From an uncultured Hyphomicrobiales bacterium (lineage in GTDB: Bacteria > Pseudomonadota > Alphaproteobacteria > Rhizobiales > Xanthobacteraceae), in the NCBI GenBank assembly GCA_903878085.1, contig CAIRGJ010000054.1, positions 24,146-88,145 of the forward strand: a stretch of DNA of 64,000 nucleotides, read 5' to 3'. The notes beneath the pieces were generated by a model. That model saw only the letters and a list, made by a program, of their open reading frames with translations. It searched no databases and was not told where the DNA came from. Shown here one piece after another: positions 28,362 to 36,790 of the stretch (position 1 is the first letter of the stretch; the number at the start of each line of letters is the position of its first letter). The translations under genes and the position numbers were made by a program.

Positions 28362-29348
28362 ATGCGTATGTCGGGTATTTTGTATGCGGTCGGCGCCGTT
28401 GCCGCTGTGGCTGGTGTCGTGATGATCGGCTTTGGCATTCCGGTCAATGAATTCAGCTTTGGAAACACGCTGATTATTTCAGGGGTTACGGCCCTTGTCG
28501 GCGGTTTGATCGTCGCCAGCCTGGGTGTGGTGGTGGCGCAGCTGCAACGCCTCGCCGAAGCCCTGGCGACCCGCTCCCCCGCTCGTCCGCCGCGTCCGCT
28601 GGACATGTTTGGCGCCGCGGGCTCGCGCGACATGGCGCCGCCGAGCCGCGTTCCGTTTCCGTCCAAGCCGAAGCCCGAGACCGGCGCCGCGACGCCGGCC
28701 GGTGACCTGGCTGACGAGGGCGCGGCGCAGTCATTCGCACCGGCTTTGCGCAATCCGGAAGAGTCCGACGTTGCCGTCGAAGACGAAATTTCGCTCTCGC
28801 CGCGGCACCCGACCGCCGGCAGCTCAACGCCCAATCGCGACACGATCGAGCGCGCCAATCGCGACATTACCGACGACGCCAATCGCGACATGACCGAGGG
28901 CACCAATCGAGACATGACTGAAGGTGCCAATCGAGACATGACCGAGGGGCATGTTTTCGGTCATGCCTCGGCGGTCGCGGAACGCCGCCCCGAGCCGATG
29001 CTCAATGCCGGCTGGCGTCCGTCGCCGCGTCCGAGCGCGGAGCCCGCGCGCAAGTCGGCCACCACCTACTTCGACGCGATGTGGCCGGCGGACGGCAGGC
29101 CAGCCAAGGACGCCGATAGCCACGTGGCCGAGGCCCCCGTTTCCGAGCCTGCGCCTCAGGCCGAGCCGGAACGGCCCGCGGCCGTTGAGGAAGAGCCCCA
29201 GTCGGTCGCCATCCTGAAATCCGGCGTGGTCGATGGCATGGGCTACACGCTCTATGTCGACGGATCGATCGAAGCCGAACTGCCGCAAGGCACGCTGCGT
29301 TTCGCCTCGATCAACGAACTGCGCAGCCATCTGGAAAAGCACCCATAG
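28362..29348 (+). CDS. Membrane-anchored protein with an NRDMTEGA repeat
   Basis: A 328-residue protein that I do not recognise as a family. Residues 5-28 and 35-60 are two transmembrane helices. The rest is a long, probably disordered proline/alanine/glutamate-rich cytoplasmic or periplasmic part. Residues 158-197 are five 8-residue repeats (NRDTIERA, NRDITDDA, NRDMTEGT, NRDMTEGA, NRDMTEGH). The last 50 residues (VAILKSGVVDGMGYTLYVDGSIEAELPQGTLRFASINELRSHLEKHP) look folded and resemble the C-terminal segment seen in other rhizobial two-helix anchors. GAGGA upstream supports the ATG at 28362. It lies upstream of the MucR-like gene but has its own gap. Confidence 0.75.
   Translation: MRMSGILYAVGAVAAVAGVVMIGFGIPVNEFSFGNTLIISGVTALVGGLIVASLGVVVAQLQRLAEALATRSPARPPRPLDMFGAAGSRDMAPPSRVPFPSKPKPETGAATPAGDLADEGAAQSFAPALRNPEESDVAVEDEISLSPRHPTAGSSTPNRDTIERANRDITDDANRDMTEGTNRDMTEGANRDMTEGHVFGHASAVAERRPEPMLNAGWRPSPRPSAEPARKSATTYFDAMWPADGRPAKDADSHVAEAPVSEPAPQAEPERPAAVEEEPQSVAILKSGVVDGMGYTLYVDGSIEAELPQGTLRFASINELRSHLEKHP
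28833..28952 (+). repeat. Five tandem 24-bp coding repeats
   Basis: In-frame 24-bp units encoding the eight-residue NRD(M/I/T) repeats of the membrane-anchored protein. The last three units are almost identical in DNA (CAATCGAGACATGACTGAAG-like), the first two more diverged. Being a multiple of three, changes in copy number would alter only repeat length. Confidence 0.85.
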
Positions 29349-29534
29349 GCACGCGCCTCGGGCTCGCAGCTCGGACCGGCCAGCCGGTCAATCTCGACGT
29401 GTATTCAATAACATCACAGAAAACCCGCAAGTCTAACGCGCCTTATGGCGATGTTTTGCTTGCGATGATTGAAGACCGCTAGTAAAGTTTAAATATAGGA
29501 TTTTGGGCCGAAAATTATTGCGAGGGCATTTGCG

Positions 29535-29954
29535 ATGATCGACACTCCGGCCACCGGAAATTACATTGAGCTGACCGCGGAAATCGTCTCCGCTTATGTC
29601 AGTAATAACACCGTTCCCGCCAGCGAGATCCCGAGCCTGATCAGCCAGATCCATGCCGCCTTGTCGCGGGTTTCGGGCAAATCCGGCGATGCGCCGGCCG
29701 AGCAGCTCAAACCCGCGGCGTCGGTGAAGAAATCGGTGACGCCGGAACACATCGTCTGTCTCGAGGACGGCAAAAAATTCAAGTCGCTCAAGCGCCATCT
29801 GCGCACCCAGTACAACATGACGCCCGAGCAATACCGCGAGAAGTGGGGCCTCGGCGCCGACTACCCGATGGTGGCGCCGAATTACGCCGCCGCCCGCTCG
29901 CAATTGGCCAAGCAGATGGGGCTCGGCCAGCAGCGCCGCCGCCGCGCCAAGTAG
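29535..29954 (+). CDS. Ros/MucR family transcriptional regulator
   Basis: A 139-residue H-NS-like DNA-binding regulator of the Ros/MucR family, which controls exopolysaccharide, motility and cell-cycle genes in alphaproteobacteria. The N-terminal half (residues 8-45) is the oligomerisation region. The zinc-finger region is [35 protein letters not shown] with Cys75, Asp78 and His88; position 92, usually the second His, is Gln here, so zinc binding may be absent or altered. A basic tail (QQRRRRAK) follows. The AT-rich 186-bp upstream region (29349-29534) is a plausible autoregulatory target, as is usual for this family. Confidence 0.9.
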   Translation: MIDTPATGNYIELTAEIVSAYVSNNTVPASEIPSLISQIHAALSRVSGKSGDAPAEQLKPAASVKKSVTPEHIVCLEDGKKFKSLKRHLRTQYNMTPEQYREKWGLGADYPMVAPNYAAARSQLAKQMGLGQQRRRRAK

Positions 29955-30192
29955 GCAAGGCAGCAAGCACGACACGCTTTGATCGTGGGTCAGTCGGATC
30001 CCGTCGACGCGGCCTCGCCGTTGCGGGCGACTCACCATTTTGGACGCGAGTCCTAGAGCCGCGTGCCTTCGGCCACGCCGACGTTTAAAATCATCAGTAA
30101 AACCAGTAATTTAATTGTAGGATAAAAAACTTATCCCCGCGGGCTAGAAATCGGCGATGATCTGGCAAATAATCCTACCAAGGAGATTGCCG

Positions 30193-30606
30193 ATGCAGCT
30201 CGCCGAAGCCGCCCCTGACAAGCAACGCTTTCGGCGCCGGCCGCCACGAAACGACCTCGCCAGAGTCTGCTGGCTGGTGGAGGCCGCGACCGCGGCGGCC
30301 TTTGCGGTTGCGGTCGACAAGGTGAGGGCGCCGTCGCGGGGGTCCGCCACCGTCGCCTTCGCACGGCAGAGCGCGATGTATCTCGCCCATGTCGTGTTGC
30401 GGTTGGATTTCAAGTCCACCGGCCGGCTGTTCCGTCGCGACCGCACCACCGCCGCGCATGCCTGCCGGATCGTCGAACAGCGCCGCGACGACCCCGCCAT
30501 CGACCGCCTGCTCGACACGCTCGAAAGCATCTGTGTCGATCTGGCGCGCGGCATCCTGGAGGCGCCGCAGGCGCCGCCGCAAGTGCGGGGCGAGGTGCGG
30601 CGATGA
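30193..30606 (+). CDS. DnaA domain IV-like HTH protein, GafY-like GTA activator candidate
   Basis: A 137-residue DNA-binding protein without the AAA+ ATPase. Residues about 45-115 (ATVAFARQSAMYLAHVVLRLDFKSTGRLFRRDRTTAAHACRIVEQRRDDPAIDRLLDTLE) reproduce the C-terminal DnaA-box-binding domain, including the RDRTTAAHACR signature. From established knowledge, Caulobacter GafY and the N-terminal part of Rhodobacter GafA, activators of gene transfer agent genes, have this architecture. The gene overlaps by 4 bp (ATGA) with a DUF6456 gene, the expected GafZ partner. AAGGAG at 30179-30184 supports the ATG at 30193. The functional link to GTA is inferred. Confidence 0.75.
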   Translation: MQLAEAAPDKQRFRRRPPRNDLARVCWLVEAATAAAFAVAVDKVRAPSRGSATVAFARQSAMYLAHVVLRLDFKSTGRLFRRDRTTAAHACRIVEQRRDDPAIDRLLDTLESICVDLARGILEAPQAPPQVRGEVRR

Positions 30607-31217
30607 GCGGCAAGATTAGAAAGCACGCGGCGCGGCCGCCTGAAAGCCAGCAGCCAGCCATCAATGAATTTCGTGGTCAGCACCTCGCTCTGGCGCAGCG
30701 CCAGATCGCGACCGAAAGCGGCTCCGCCAACGTCACCATCGACGACGCGGAAAGTCCGTTGGCCTGGCTGGCGCGAAGGCGCGGCCGCGACGGGCGGCCC
30801 TTGATCGAACCGCACCAATTGCAGGCGGGCGAACGGCTGCGCGCCGATTTCACCCGGGCCGATCTGATGCCGCGCACCACGTCGAACTGGGCCAGCCCGA
30901 TCTCCTCGGACCGCGGCGGCGGGCGCGCCGGCACTTTTACCGAGACGATGATCGCGTCGCGCCAGCGCGTGCGCCAGGCGCTCGATGCGGCCGGTCCGGA
31001 ATTTTCCGGCTTGCTGGTCGATGTCTGCTGTTTCCTCAAAGGGCTCGAAGGCATCGAACGCGAGCGCGCTTGGCCGACGCGGTCGGCCAAGATCGTCCTG
31101 CAACTCGCATTGGATCGGTTGGCTCGCCATTACGGCTACGCCGCCAAGGCCACGGGCCGGGGGCATGCGCCGGTGCGCACCTGGCTCGCCGAGGGTGCGG
31201 CTTTTATTGTCGAATGA
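30603..31217 (+). CDS. DUF6456 protein, GafZ-like GTA activator candidate
   Basis: A 204-residue protein; residues about 45-200 match the DUF6456 pattern: SPLAWLARRRGRDGRPLIEPHQLQAGERLRADFTRADLMPRTTSNW, then a linker, then ASRQRVRQALDAAGPEFSGLLVDVCCFLKGLEGIERERAWPTRSAKIVLQLALDRLARHYG. From established knowledge this domain forms the second part of Rhodobacter GafA and all of Caulobacter GafZ, which recruit RNA polymerase to GTA promoters. It is translationally coupled to the DnaA-like gene before it. A hairpin between it and sufE is not evident; the two convergent stops are 8 bp apart. Confidence 0.78.
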   Translation: MSGKIRKHAARPPESQQPAINEFRGQHLALAQRQIATESGSANVTIDDAESPLAWLARRRGRDGRPLIEPHQLQAGERLRADFTRADLMPRTTSNWASPISSDRGGGRAGTFTETMIASRQRVRQALDAAGPEFSGLLVDVCCFLKGLEGIERERAWPTRSAKIVLQLALDRLARHYGYAAKATGRGHAPVRTWLAEGAAFIVE

Positions 31218-31225
31218 CGGGGTAT

Positions 31226-31654
31226 TTACGCCGCGTCGGCGAGTGCGGCTTCGGCGCGGACCCGCTCGACCATCGAGCGCAGCCCATTCGAGCGCTGCGG
31301 CGTGAGGCCGTCGCGCAAGCGGATGCGTTCGAACAGCTCCAGCGCGTCGGTCGCCAGAATCTCCCGTGCGGTCTTGCCCGAATAAAGCGCCAATAAAATC
31401 GCGACCAGGCCGCGCACGATATGCGCATCGCTGTCGCCCTCGAACGTCAGCACAGGCCCGCCGGCGCCGTCCGGAGTGACATGCGTGACCAGCCAGACCT
31501 GACTGGCGCAGCCTTGCACCTTGTTGGCATCGGTGTGCGCGCTGTCCGGCAACGGCGGCAGAGTGCGGCCGAGTTCGATGACATAGCGATAGCGATCATC
31601 CCACTCGTCGAGCAGGGCGAAATTCTCGATGATGTCGTCGATCGATATAGCCAT
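31226..31654 (-). CDS. sufE: SufE-family sulfur acceptor protein
   Basis: Accepts persulfide sulfur from the cysteine desulfurase SufS and passes it to iron-sulfur cluster assembly. At 142 residues, it shows IDDIIENFALLDEWDDRYRYVIELGRTLPPLP and the acceptor loop KVQGCASQVWLV, whose Cys (about residue 49) is the sulfur carrier. The middle DSDAHIVRGLVAILLALYSGKTAREILATD and the C-terminal RLRDGLTPQRSNGLRSMVERV segments are standard. No other suf genes are in the window. Confidence 0.93.
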   Translation of the reverse strand: MAISIDDIIENFALLDEWDDRYRYVIELGRTLPPLPDSAHTDANKVQGCASQVWLVTHVTPDGAGGPVLTFEGDSDAHIVRGLVAILLALYSGKTAREILATDALELFERIRLRDGLTPQRSNGLRSMVERVRAEAALADAA

Positions 31655-31731
31655 TATCCGCTTATGGGATCCGTTCGAGCCGTTGCAAACGGGGTATATA
31701 GGCTCGAACGGCGGCGGAGGCTACGGCTTGC

Positions 31732-32157
31732 TTAGGCTGCTGGGCGGGCCTCGCGGCGGGGCGGCAACGGCACCGGCGCGTGCCAGGTCGGGGCCATATC
31801 GCCTTGCGTCAGCGTTCCGTTCGGCGCGCCGTATTGCACATTTTGACCGGGCGCGAATTTGGGCGAGGCCTTCTCGGCCGGCGCCGACTTGTCATTGACC
31901 TTGGCGCTGATGAACTCGATCAGCGTACGCGCCCCGGCTTCGGCTTTGTGGCCGATTGCGACCGCGACTTTGCCGCCGACTTCGCAAGCGTCGGGCTGAC
32001 GGCCGCAGAAGCCGCGAACGTCCGACACCGCGGCGGTTGCCAATGATGCGGCTTGCGTCGCGTCGATCTGGGCGTCCGGAGATGGTGTGTTGCTGCCGCT
32101 CGGCAGCAGCACACAAACGACGGTTAGCCAGAACGCCATGCGCAACAAAAAGAACAT
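31732..32157 (-). CDS. DUF5330 protein
   Basis: A 141-residue protein with an N-terminal hydrophobic segment (residues 2-19) that is a signal peptide or anchor. The following FCGRQPDACEVGGKVAVAIGHKAEAGARTLIEFI segment with two Cys residues is the DUF5330 feature known from rhizobia. The C-terminus is proline-rich and basic (APTWHAPVPLPPRREARPAA). Function unknown, probably periplasmic. Confidence 0.8.
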   Translation of the reverse strand: MFFLLRMAFWLTVVCVLLPSGSNTPSPDAQIDATQAASLATAAVSDVRGFCGRQPDACEVGGKVAVAIGHKAEAGARTLIEFISAKVNDKSAPAEKASPKFAPGQNVQYGAPNGTLTQGDMAPTWHAPVPLPPRREARPAA

Positions 32158-32597
32158 GACCCACCCATTATCCCCAACGGCTTTTCCCGCCGTCTTGAAT
32201 TAAAATCTAGCAGCCCAGCTTGAAGCTGTCGTTGGCAATGAAGCGACGTTTTTGGGCTAAATCGACGCGAATACGATGCAAGTTTGAGTCAAATGCGAGA
32301 AGACCGAATTTGATTAAAATTTTAACGATCGAAAGACGCGGCCAGGTGCGCGGGGAGTTTCCCGCCATACGGTATGGTTACCGCAGCGGTAAGGATTTCG
32401 CCGCAACCGGCCTGAATACGGTTTGCGGCAACCGAAATTTCACCATGCCTGCCGAATGGCGCGTGTGATCATTCGAAAATCCCGTGCGAACGCCGGAAGC
32501 GGCGCTGCCGCCGTCCGGCTTTAGCGTTCGCTTAAGCGGCGCTGGCTAGTTTCAAGATTGAAAAAAGGGGCGCGTCGTAAAGGCGTGGACAGGAACC
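32158..32597. other. Intergenic region before the histidine kinase
   Basis: About 440 bp between a minus- and a plus-strand gene. It contains an AT-rich patch with TTAAAATTTTAAC near 32313-32325 and TTTCAAGATTGAAAAAAGG close to the kinase start. The spacing of the two TTAA elements (4 bp) does not fit a CtrA site (7 bp). An open frame at 32220-32468 has no protein-like features. I see no RNA gene. Confidence 0.45.
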
Positions 32598-34415
32598 GTG
32601 AGTTTTCTCACACCAGTGTGGAGCTATGTCGAGGCGCTGGTGCACCCGGCGGCGCAGCAGGATGCGCTGACCGCGGCGCGCCATCGCGCCTTCATTGCGC
32701 CGCGCCTGCTCGGCAGCTTCGCCGCGCTGGCGAGCTTTCCGGTCTATATCGCGTTTCGCGGCGTGCCGAGCGCGCTCGAGGCCGGCGTCTTCGCCTGGCT
32801 GGTTGCGCCTATCCTGATCGCCTACTTCCTGTCGCGTACCGGCCGCTACGAAAGCGCACACATCTTATCGTCGCTCTCGCTCACCGGTCTGGTCGGCGTT
32901 GTCGCCTGGTGCACCGGCGGCATCGGCTCGTTCGCCGCGATCTGGCTGGTGCTGGTGCCGCTCGAAGCCGCGTTGTCGGCGTCGCGCCGCGTGGTGGCGC
33001 TGGCCTCGACCTTTGCCCTGATCGCTGCCGGACTGCTGCTGATCTTCAGCGCCACGGGCCTGCTGCCGCCCGCGGCGGCGGAGGCCAATGAGCATGGCGC
33101 GCTCGCAGCCCTCGGCATTATCTCGGCCGCGCTCTATGCCACCGGCCTTGCGCTCGGCGCCGAGTCTCTGGCGCGCACCACGTTCTGGCTGCTCTATGCC
33201 GAGGAAGACCGTTACCGGCTGCTGGCACGCAATATCACCGACGTCATCACGCGCCACGGGCGCAATGGCGCGGTGTTGTTTGTCTCGCCGGCGGCGGAGA
33301 CGCTGTTTGGCGTTGCCACCGGCGAACTCGCCGGCCACGGCCTGTTCGAGCGCGTGCATGTCGGCGACCGGCCCGCCTATCTGACGGCGCTGGCAGACGC
33401 TGCCGCGCTCGGCGAGGTCCGTTCGGTCGAATTCCGCATCCGTCGCGGCGCTGACGGTGAGGCCCAGGCCGGTCGCTTCGTTTGGGTGGAAATGCGCTGC
33501 CGGCCTTTCGACCGTGTGGCGGAAACCGCAAGCGCCGGCGAGCGCGAGGTGGTTGCGGTGCTGCGCGATGTCAGCGATCGCAAGACGCAGGAGCGCGCCA
33601 TTGAAATCGCGCGGGCCGAATCCGAGCGGGCCAATGCCGCCAAAAGCCGCTTCCTCGCCACCATGAGCCACGAACTGCGCACGCCCCTCAACGCCATCAT
33701 CGGCTTCTCCGAAATGATGTTCGATGAATCGCTGGTGCTCGACGATGCGCGCAAGGTTGAATACGCCAAGGTGATCAACGAGTCCGGCCGTCACCTGCTG
33801 TCGGTGGTCAACGGCATTCTCGATATGTCGAAAATGGAAACCGGCAATTTCGAGATCGCGCCGGAGCCGTTCGTGCCGACGCAAGCGATCGCCGGATGTT
33901 GCGATTTGCTGGCACTGAAGGCGCGCGATGCCGGCGTCGAACTCAAGACGAGAATCGCAGAGTTGCCCGAAATTGTGGTGGATCGGCGCGCGCTCAACCA
34001 AATTCTAATCAACCTGATCTCCAACGCCATCAAGTTTACGCCGCGCGGCGGCAAGGTGACGGTCAGTGCTGCCTGCGAAGGTTCGACATTCACCGTCTCG
34101 GTGGAGGACACCGGCGTCGGCATCGGCGAGGACGATCTGCCGCGGCTCGGCGAGGCTTTCTTCCAGGCGCGCGCATCCTACGACCGCAAGCACGATGGCT
34201 CCGGTCTTGGCCTGTCCATCGTCAAGGGCCTCGTGCAACTGCACGGCGGCGATATCGATATCCGCAGCCGGTTGAACGAAGGCACGCGGATCACCGTGCA
34301 ACTGCCGGTCGATTACGAGGGCATCAAGGGCGTGGCCGATCCGATCAAGCTCGTCACCCAACGGGCGAGCGAATTTGCGGTGGCCGCCAGAATTCCGGTG
34401 AAGAAGAGTGCGTAA
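32598..34415 (+). CDS. PAS-domain membrane histidine kinase
   Basis: A 605-residue sensor kinase. Residues about 35-200 contain five to six membrane helices, followed by a PAS domain (about 203-325, YRLLARNITDVITRHGRNGAVLFVSPAAETLFGV), then HisKA with the phospho-acceptor His358 in SHELRTPLNAIIGFSEMM. The ATPase core has the N box NLISNAIKFTP, G1 DTGVGIGEDDLPRLGEAFFQ and G2 GSGLGLSIVKGLVQLHGG. The closest known type is the PleC/PdhS/DivJ cell-cycle kinase group. No response regulator gene is adjacent. The start is a GTG at 32598 preceded by an AGGA. The peptidoglycan-binding gene follows closely. Confidence 0.9.
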   Translation: MSFLTPVWSYVEALVHPAAQQDALTAARHRAFIAPRLLGSFAALASFPVYIAFRGVPSALEAGVFAWLVAPILIAYFLSRTGRYESAHILSSLSLTGLVGVVAWCTGGIGSFAAIWLVLVPLEAALSASRRVVALASTFALIAAGLLLIFSATGLLPPAAAEANEHGALAALGIISAALYATGLALGAESLARTTFWLLYAEEDRYRLLARNITDVITRHGRNGAVLFVSPAAETLFGVATGELAGHGLFERVHVGDRPAYLTALADAAALGEVRSVEFRIRRGADGEAQAGRFVWVEMRCRPFDRVAETASAGEREVVAVLRDVSDRKTQERAIEIARAESERANAAKSRFLATMSHELRTPLNAIIGFSEMMFDESLVLDDARKVEYAKVINESGRHLLSVVNGILDMSKMETGNFEIAPEPFVPTQAIAGCCDLLALKARDAGVELKTRIAELPEIVVDRRALNQILINLISNAIKFTPRGGKVTVSAACEGSTFTVSVEDTGVGIGEDDLPRLGEAFFQARASYDRKHDGSGLGLSIVKGLVQLHGGDIDIRSRLNEGTRITVQLPVDYEGIKGVADPIKLVTQRASEFAVAARIPVKKSA

Positions 34416-34437
34416 GCGAAGCCGACAAGAACCAGTT

Positions 34438-35154
34438 ATGGAAAGCAATGGCGCCGGCAGGCTGGCGGCGGCGATCGGCCGTCACCCGCGCGAGTTCGTC
34501 GGCGTCTTGATGGCGACGATCGCCATGATTTCGATTTCCACCAATGCGCTGTTCCTGCAAAAGGGCCCGCATCCGGCGCCGATTTTTGCCACGCGGCCGA
34601 TCCAGCACCAGGAAACACCGGTGCCGCCGCCGCGGCCGGCGATCGCGCAGCCGATGGTGCAGCCCAATCTTTCTCAAACCAGTGCTGCGCCGGAGCCGTC
34701 GGCGCAGAGCCGTGAGCAGCTTGTCGGCAATATCCAGCGCGAGTTAGGCCGCCGCGGCTTCTATGACGGCGTGGTCGATGGCATCTGGGGCGCCAAGACC
34801 GACGCCGCGACCCGCGATTTCATCCAGACCGCCGGTGTGCGGATCAATCCCGAGCCGGGCGATCTGCTGCTGCGCGCGATTTTGTCGTCCGGCGCGAAAG
34901 TGAGCCGTGCCGCAGAGCCGGTGCGCAACGATCCAATTGCCGAATTGATCGCGCCGTCCAAGCGGGTGCTGGCAATCCAGCGCGCGCTGTCCGACTTCGG
35001 CTACGGCCAGATCAAGCCCACCGGGCAATACGATCCGGACACGCGGACGGCGATCGAGAAATTCGAGCGCGACCACCGTCTGCCGGTGACCGGCCAGATT
35101 TCCGACCGGGTCGTGCGCGAACTCGCCTCGATGACGGGCCGCCTGCTCGAATAG
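34438..35154 (+). CDS. Membrane-anchored protein with two peptidoglycan-binding domains
   Basis: A 238-residue protein with one transmembrane helix (residues about 20-40), a proline-rich spacer (ETPVPPPRPAIAQPMVQPN) and two PG_binding_1 domains: residues about 88-140 (LVGNIQRELGRRGFYDGVVDGIWGAKTDAATRDFIQTAG) and 175-232 (RVLAIQRALSDFGYGQIKPTGQYDPDTRTAIEKFERDHRLPVTGQISDRVVREL). It is likely tethered to the inner membrane and binds the cell wall. A GTG at 34408 in the same frame would overlap the kinase stop; the ATG at 34438 is preferred. Co-transcription with the kinase is likely. Confidence 0.83.
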   Translation: MESNGAGRLAAAIGRHPREFVGVLMATIAMISISTNALFLQKGPHPAPIFATRPIQHQETPVPPPRPAIAQPMVQPNLSQTSAAPEPSAQSREQLVGNIQRELGRRGFYDGVVDGIWGAKTDAATRDFIQTAGVRINPEPGDLLLRAILSSGAKVSRAAEPVRNDPIAELIAPSKRVLAIQRALSDFGYGQIKPTGQYDPDTRTAIEKFERDHRLPVTGQISDRVVRELASMTGRLLE

Positions 35155-35174
35155 CGGCGCGGCACTTTTTCTTA

Positions 35175-35221
35175 CGCATGATCTTGTCCGAAAACCGGTT
35201 CCCACTTTTCGGGATCATGCG
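35175..35221. repeat. Dispersed palindromic element, copy 2
   Basis: Same element as at 21545-21593, in the opposite orientation: CGCATGATC and GATCATGCG arms around TGTCCGAAAACCGGTTCCCA. It lies in the gap between the peptidoglycan-binding gene and the DUF1491 gene and almost certainly forms a hairpin in the transcript. Confidence 0.8.
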
Positions 35222-35238
35222 ATGTGCTAGTAAACCCC

Positions 35239-35589
35239 ATGCGCTTGAAATCCGGTATCTGGGTCGCGGCCTATGTGCGGCGCTGCTTTGTCGAGGGGGC
35301 ATTCGCCGCCGTGCGCCGCCGCGGCGCGGAGGAGGCGGGCGCGGTCTATATCAAGGTCGCCCGGCTCGACGGCACCAGCACGCTGTATGGTCCGGCGCCG
35401 CAGGCCGTGTTTGAGGACGCCAACCCGGCGGGGCGCTTGTTCACCGTCATCCTCGGACGCGAGGCGCCGGCCGCCGACGCCGATGTCGAGACGCGGCTGG
35501 TGCGCGAGATCCGCTACGACCCCGATCTCTGGATTCTCGAAGTCGAGGATCGCACCGGGCGGAATTTTCTCGACGATGCGCTGGTCTAG
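35239..35589 (+). CDS. DUF1491 protein
   Basis: A 116-residue soluble protein of the DUF1491 family known from alphaproteobacteria: MRLKSGIWVAAYVRRCFVEGAFAAVRRRGAEEAGAVYIKVARLDGTSTLYGPAPQ, and the C-terminal RLVREIRYDPDLWILEVEDRTGRNFLDDALV. No catalytic residues are known. An in-frame GTG at 35224 is an alternative start, but the ATG at 35239 begins the conserved part. It converges with the DUF2336 gene with a 4-bp overlap of their ends. Confidence 0.85.
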   Translation: MRLKSGIWVAAYVRRCFVEGAFAAVRRRGAEEAGAVYIKVARLDGTSTLYGPAPQAVFEDANPAGRLFTVILGREAPAADADVETRLVREIRYDPDLWILEVEDRTGRNFLDDALV

Positions 35590-36452
35590 CGCCCGCTATT
35601 GCGGGTGCGTGACTGGTCGTCGCTGCGGGACACCCGGCGGCGTACGGTCGAGGTCGCCAGCGACCGGGCGCTGCGGCGCTCGTCGTCCCAATGCATCGGC
35701 TCGTAGGTGCGCTTGGGCGCTCTTTGAGGTTGCGATGCCGATTTGCGCCACATCGAGAGCATGCGATCTGCGGTTTCCGGCGCCAGGTCGTCAAACAGAC
35801 GCGCGAGGTCGTGGACCCGCTCGACCGATTGTCCAATCGCCGGGTCGAGGAACAGCAAGATGCGCTGGACCACCGCGGCCGACATGCCTAGCGCCTTGGC
35901 CGCAATCACGATCGGCTCGCCGGAATGATCGCGCGTGATCCGCTCGGCCAGTTCCGGACTGACTCCGAGCGCCCGTTCGAGCACGCGGCTGAACTCGCCG
36001 GCATTGCGCTGCAGTGCCGCGGTCTCCAGGCGGCGGATCAATTCGCCCGCGGGCGGCGCCGATCCGCGCGACGGCGCGTCCGGAACCTCGAGGCCGCCGA
36101 GGATCGCGCGGCGCTCCGGCGCGGCGGCGGTGAAAAACCGCTCGATGAGATCATCGATCTCGCCGTCGGGTGCTAGCTGCTCGGCACTGCCGAGTTTGCG
36201 CAGGATCGCGGCGGGGGCCGCAGGATATTTGGCGAGGCTGGCTGCGACCGCGGCGCGGGTCGGCGCATCGACGCTGTCGATCAGGCCCAGCGCAAGCTCG
36301 ACATATTGGGCTTCTTCGTCCGTGCTGTGTGACGGCTTCTGCACATAGAGGTCGGTCAGAACCCGCAGCAGCGTCGGGCGGATATCGACGCCGTCGCGGC
36401 ATGCGAGGTCGACCAGGCCATCGAGATGGGGGTAGTCGGGTAGCTTCATCAT
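35586..36452 (-). CDS. DUF2336 protein
   Basis: A 288-residue helical-repeat protein (DUF2336, HEAT-like): VDIRPTLLRVLTDLYVQKPSHSTDEEAQYVELALGLIDSVDAPTRAAVAASLAKYPAAPAAILRKLG and VLERALGVSPELAERITRDHSGEPIVIAAKALGMSAAVVQRILLFLDPAIG. The C-terminus is basic and probably disordered. Family members are abundant in Rhizobiales and have no proven function. The start MMKLPDYPHLDGLVDLACRDG at 36452 is supported by good N-terminal conservation features; no signal peptide. Confidence 0.85.
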   Translation of the reverse strand: MMKLPDYPHLDGLVDLACRDGVDIRPTLLRVLTDLYVQKPSHSTDEEAQYVELALGLIDSVDAPTRAAVAASLAKYPAAPAAILRKLGSAEQLAPDGEIDDLIERFFTAAAPERRAILGGLEVPDAPSRGSAPPAGELIRRLETAALQRNAGEFSRVLERALGVSPELAERITRDHSGEPIVIAAKALGMSAAVVQRILLFLDPAIGQSVERVHDLARLFDDLAPETADRMLSMWRKSASQPQRAPKRTYEPMHWDDERRSARSLATSTVRRRVSRSDDQSRTRNSGR

Positions 36453-36584
36453 TGCGGATACGCACTTTTACGGAACTATGATGCGTCAGATTAGTCGGCC
36501 AGCGTTAGCAGAGCGTTAACCTTGCAACCCCTTAATTAAAGACGCCGACCCGGATTTCATGCCGGGAAGGAATAGGGGACTGAA

Positions 36585-36782
36585 ATGGGCGAAGTCATCC
36601 AATTTCCCGACGAGGCGGGATACGCGCGTGGCGGCCGGTACATCGACGCACATACCGAATCCGCGACCGTGATTATTCTTCCGGTGATCCGGATCGAGCG
36701 CGATCCGGACGGAAGCAATGGCCTCGAACCGAACACCGGCAACAGCGCTGGCCGCCGCCGCCGCCGTCGCGTCGCGCGCTGA
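36585..36782 (+). CDS. Small conserved hypothetical protein
   Basis: A 65-residue protein, MGEVIQFPDEAGYARGGRYIDAHTESATVIILPVIRIERDPDG..., ending in an arginine-rich tail (RRRRRRVAR). MGEVIQFP-like starts are seen in many small alphaproteobacterial proteins without known function. AGGAATAGGGG upstream is a fair ribosome-binding region. The basic tail may contact nucleic acid. The lipoprotein gene begins 8 bp after it on the same strand. Confidence 0.65.
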   Translation: MGEVIQFPDEAGYARGGRYIDAHTESATVIILPVIRIERDPDGSNGLEPNTGNSAGRRRRRRVAR

Positions 36783-36790
36783 GCTATACA

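Noticed and set aside
32313..32325. Possible CtrA binding site
   Set aside because: The two TTAA elements are separated by 4 bp instead of the 7 bp of the CtrA consensus.
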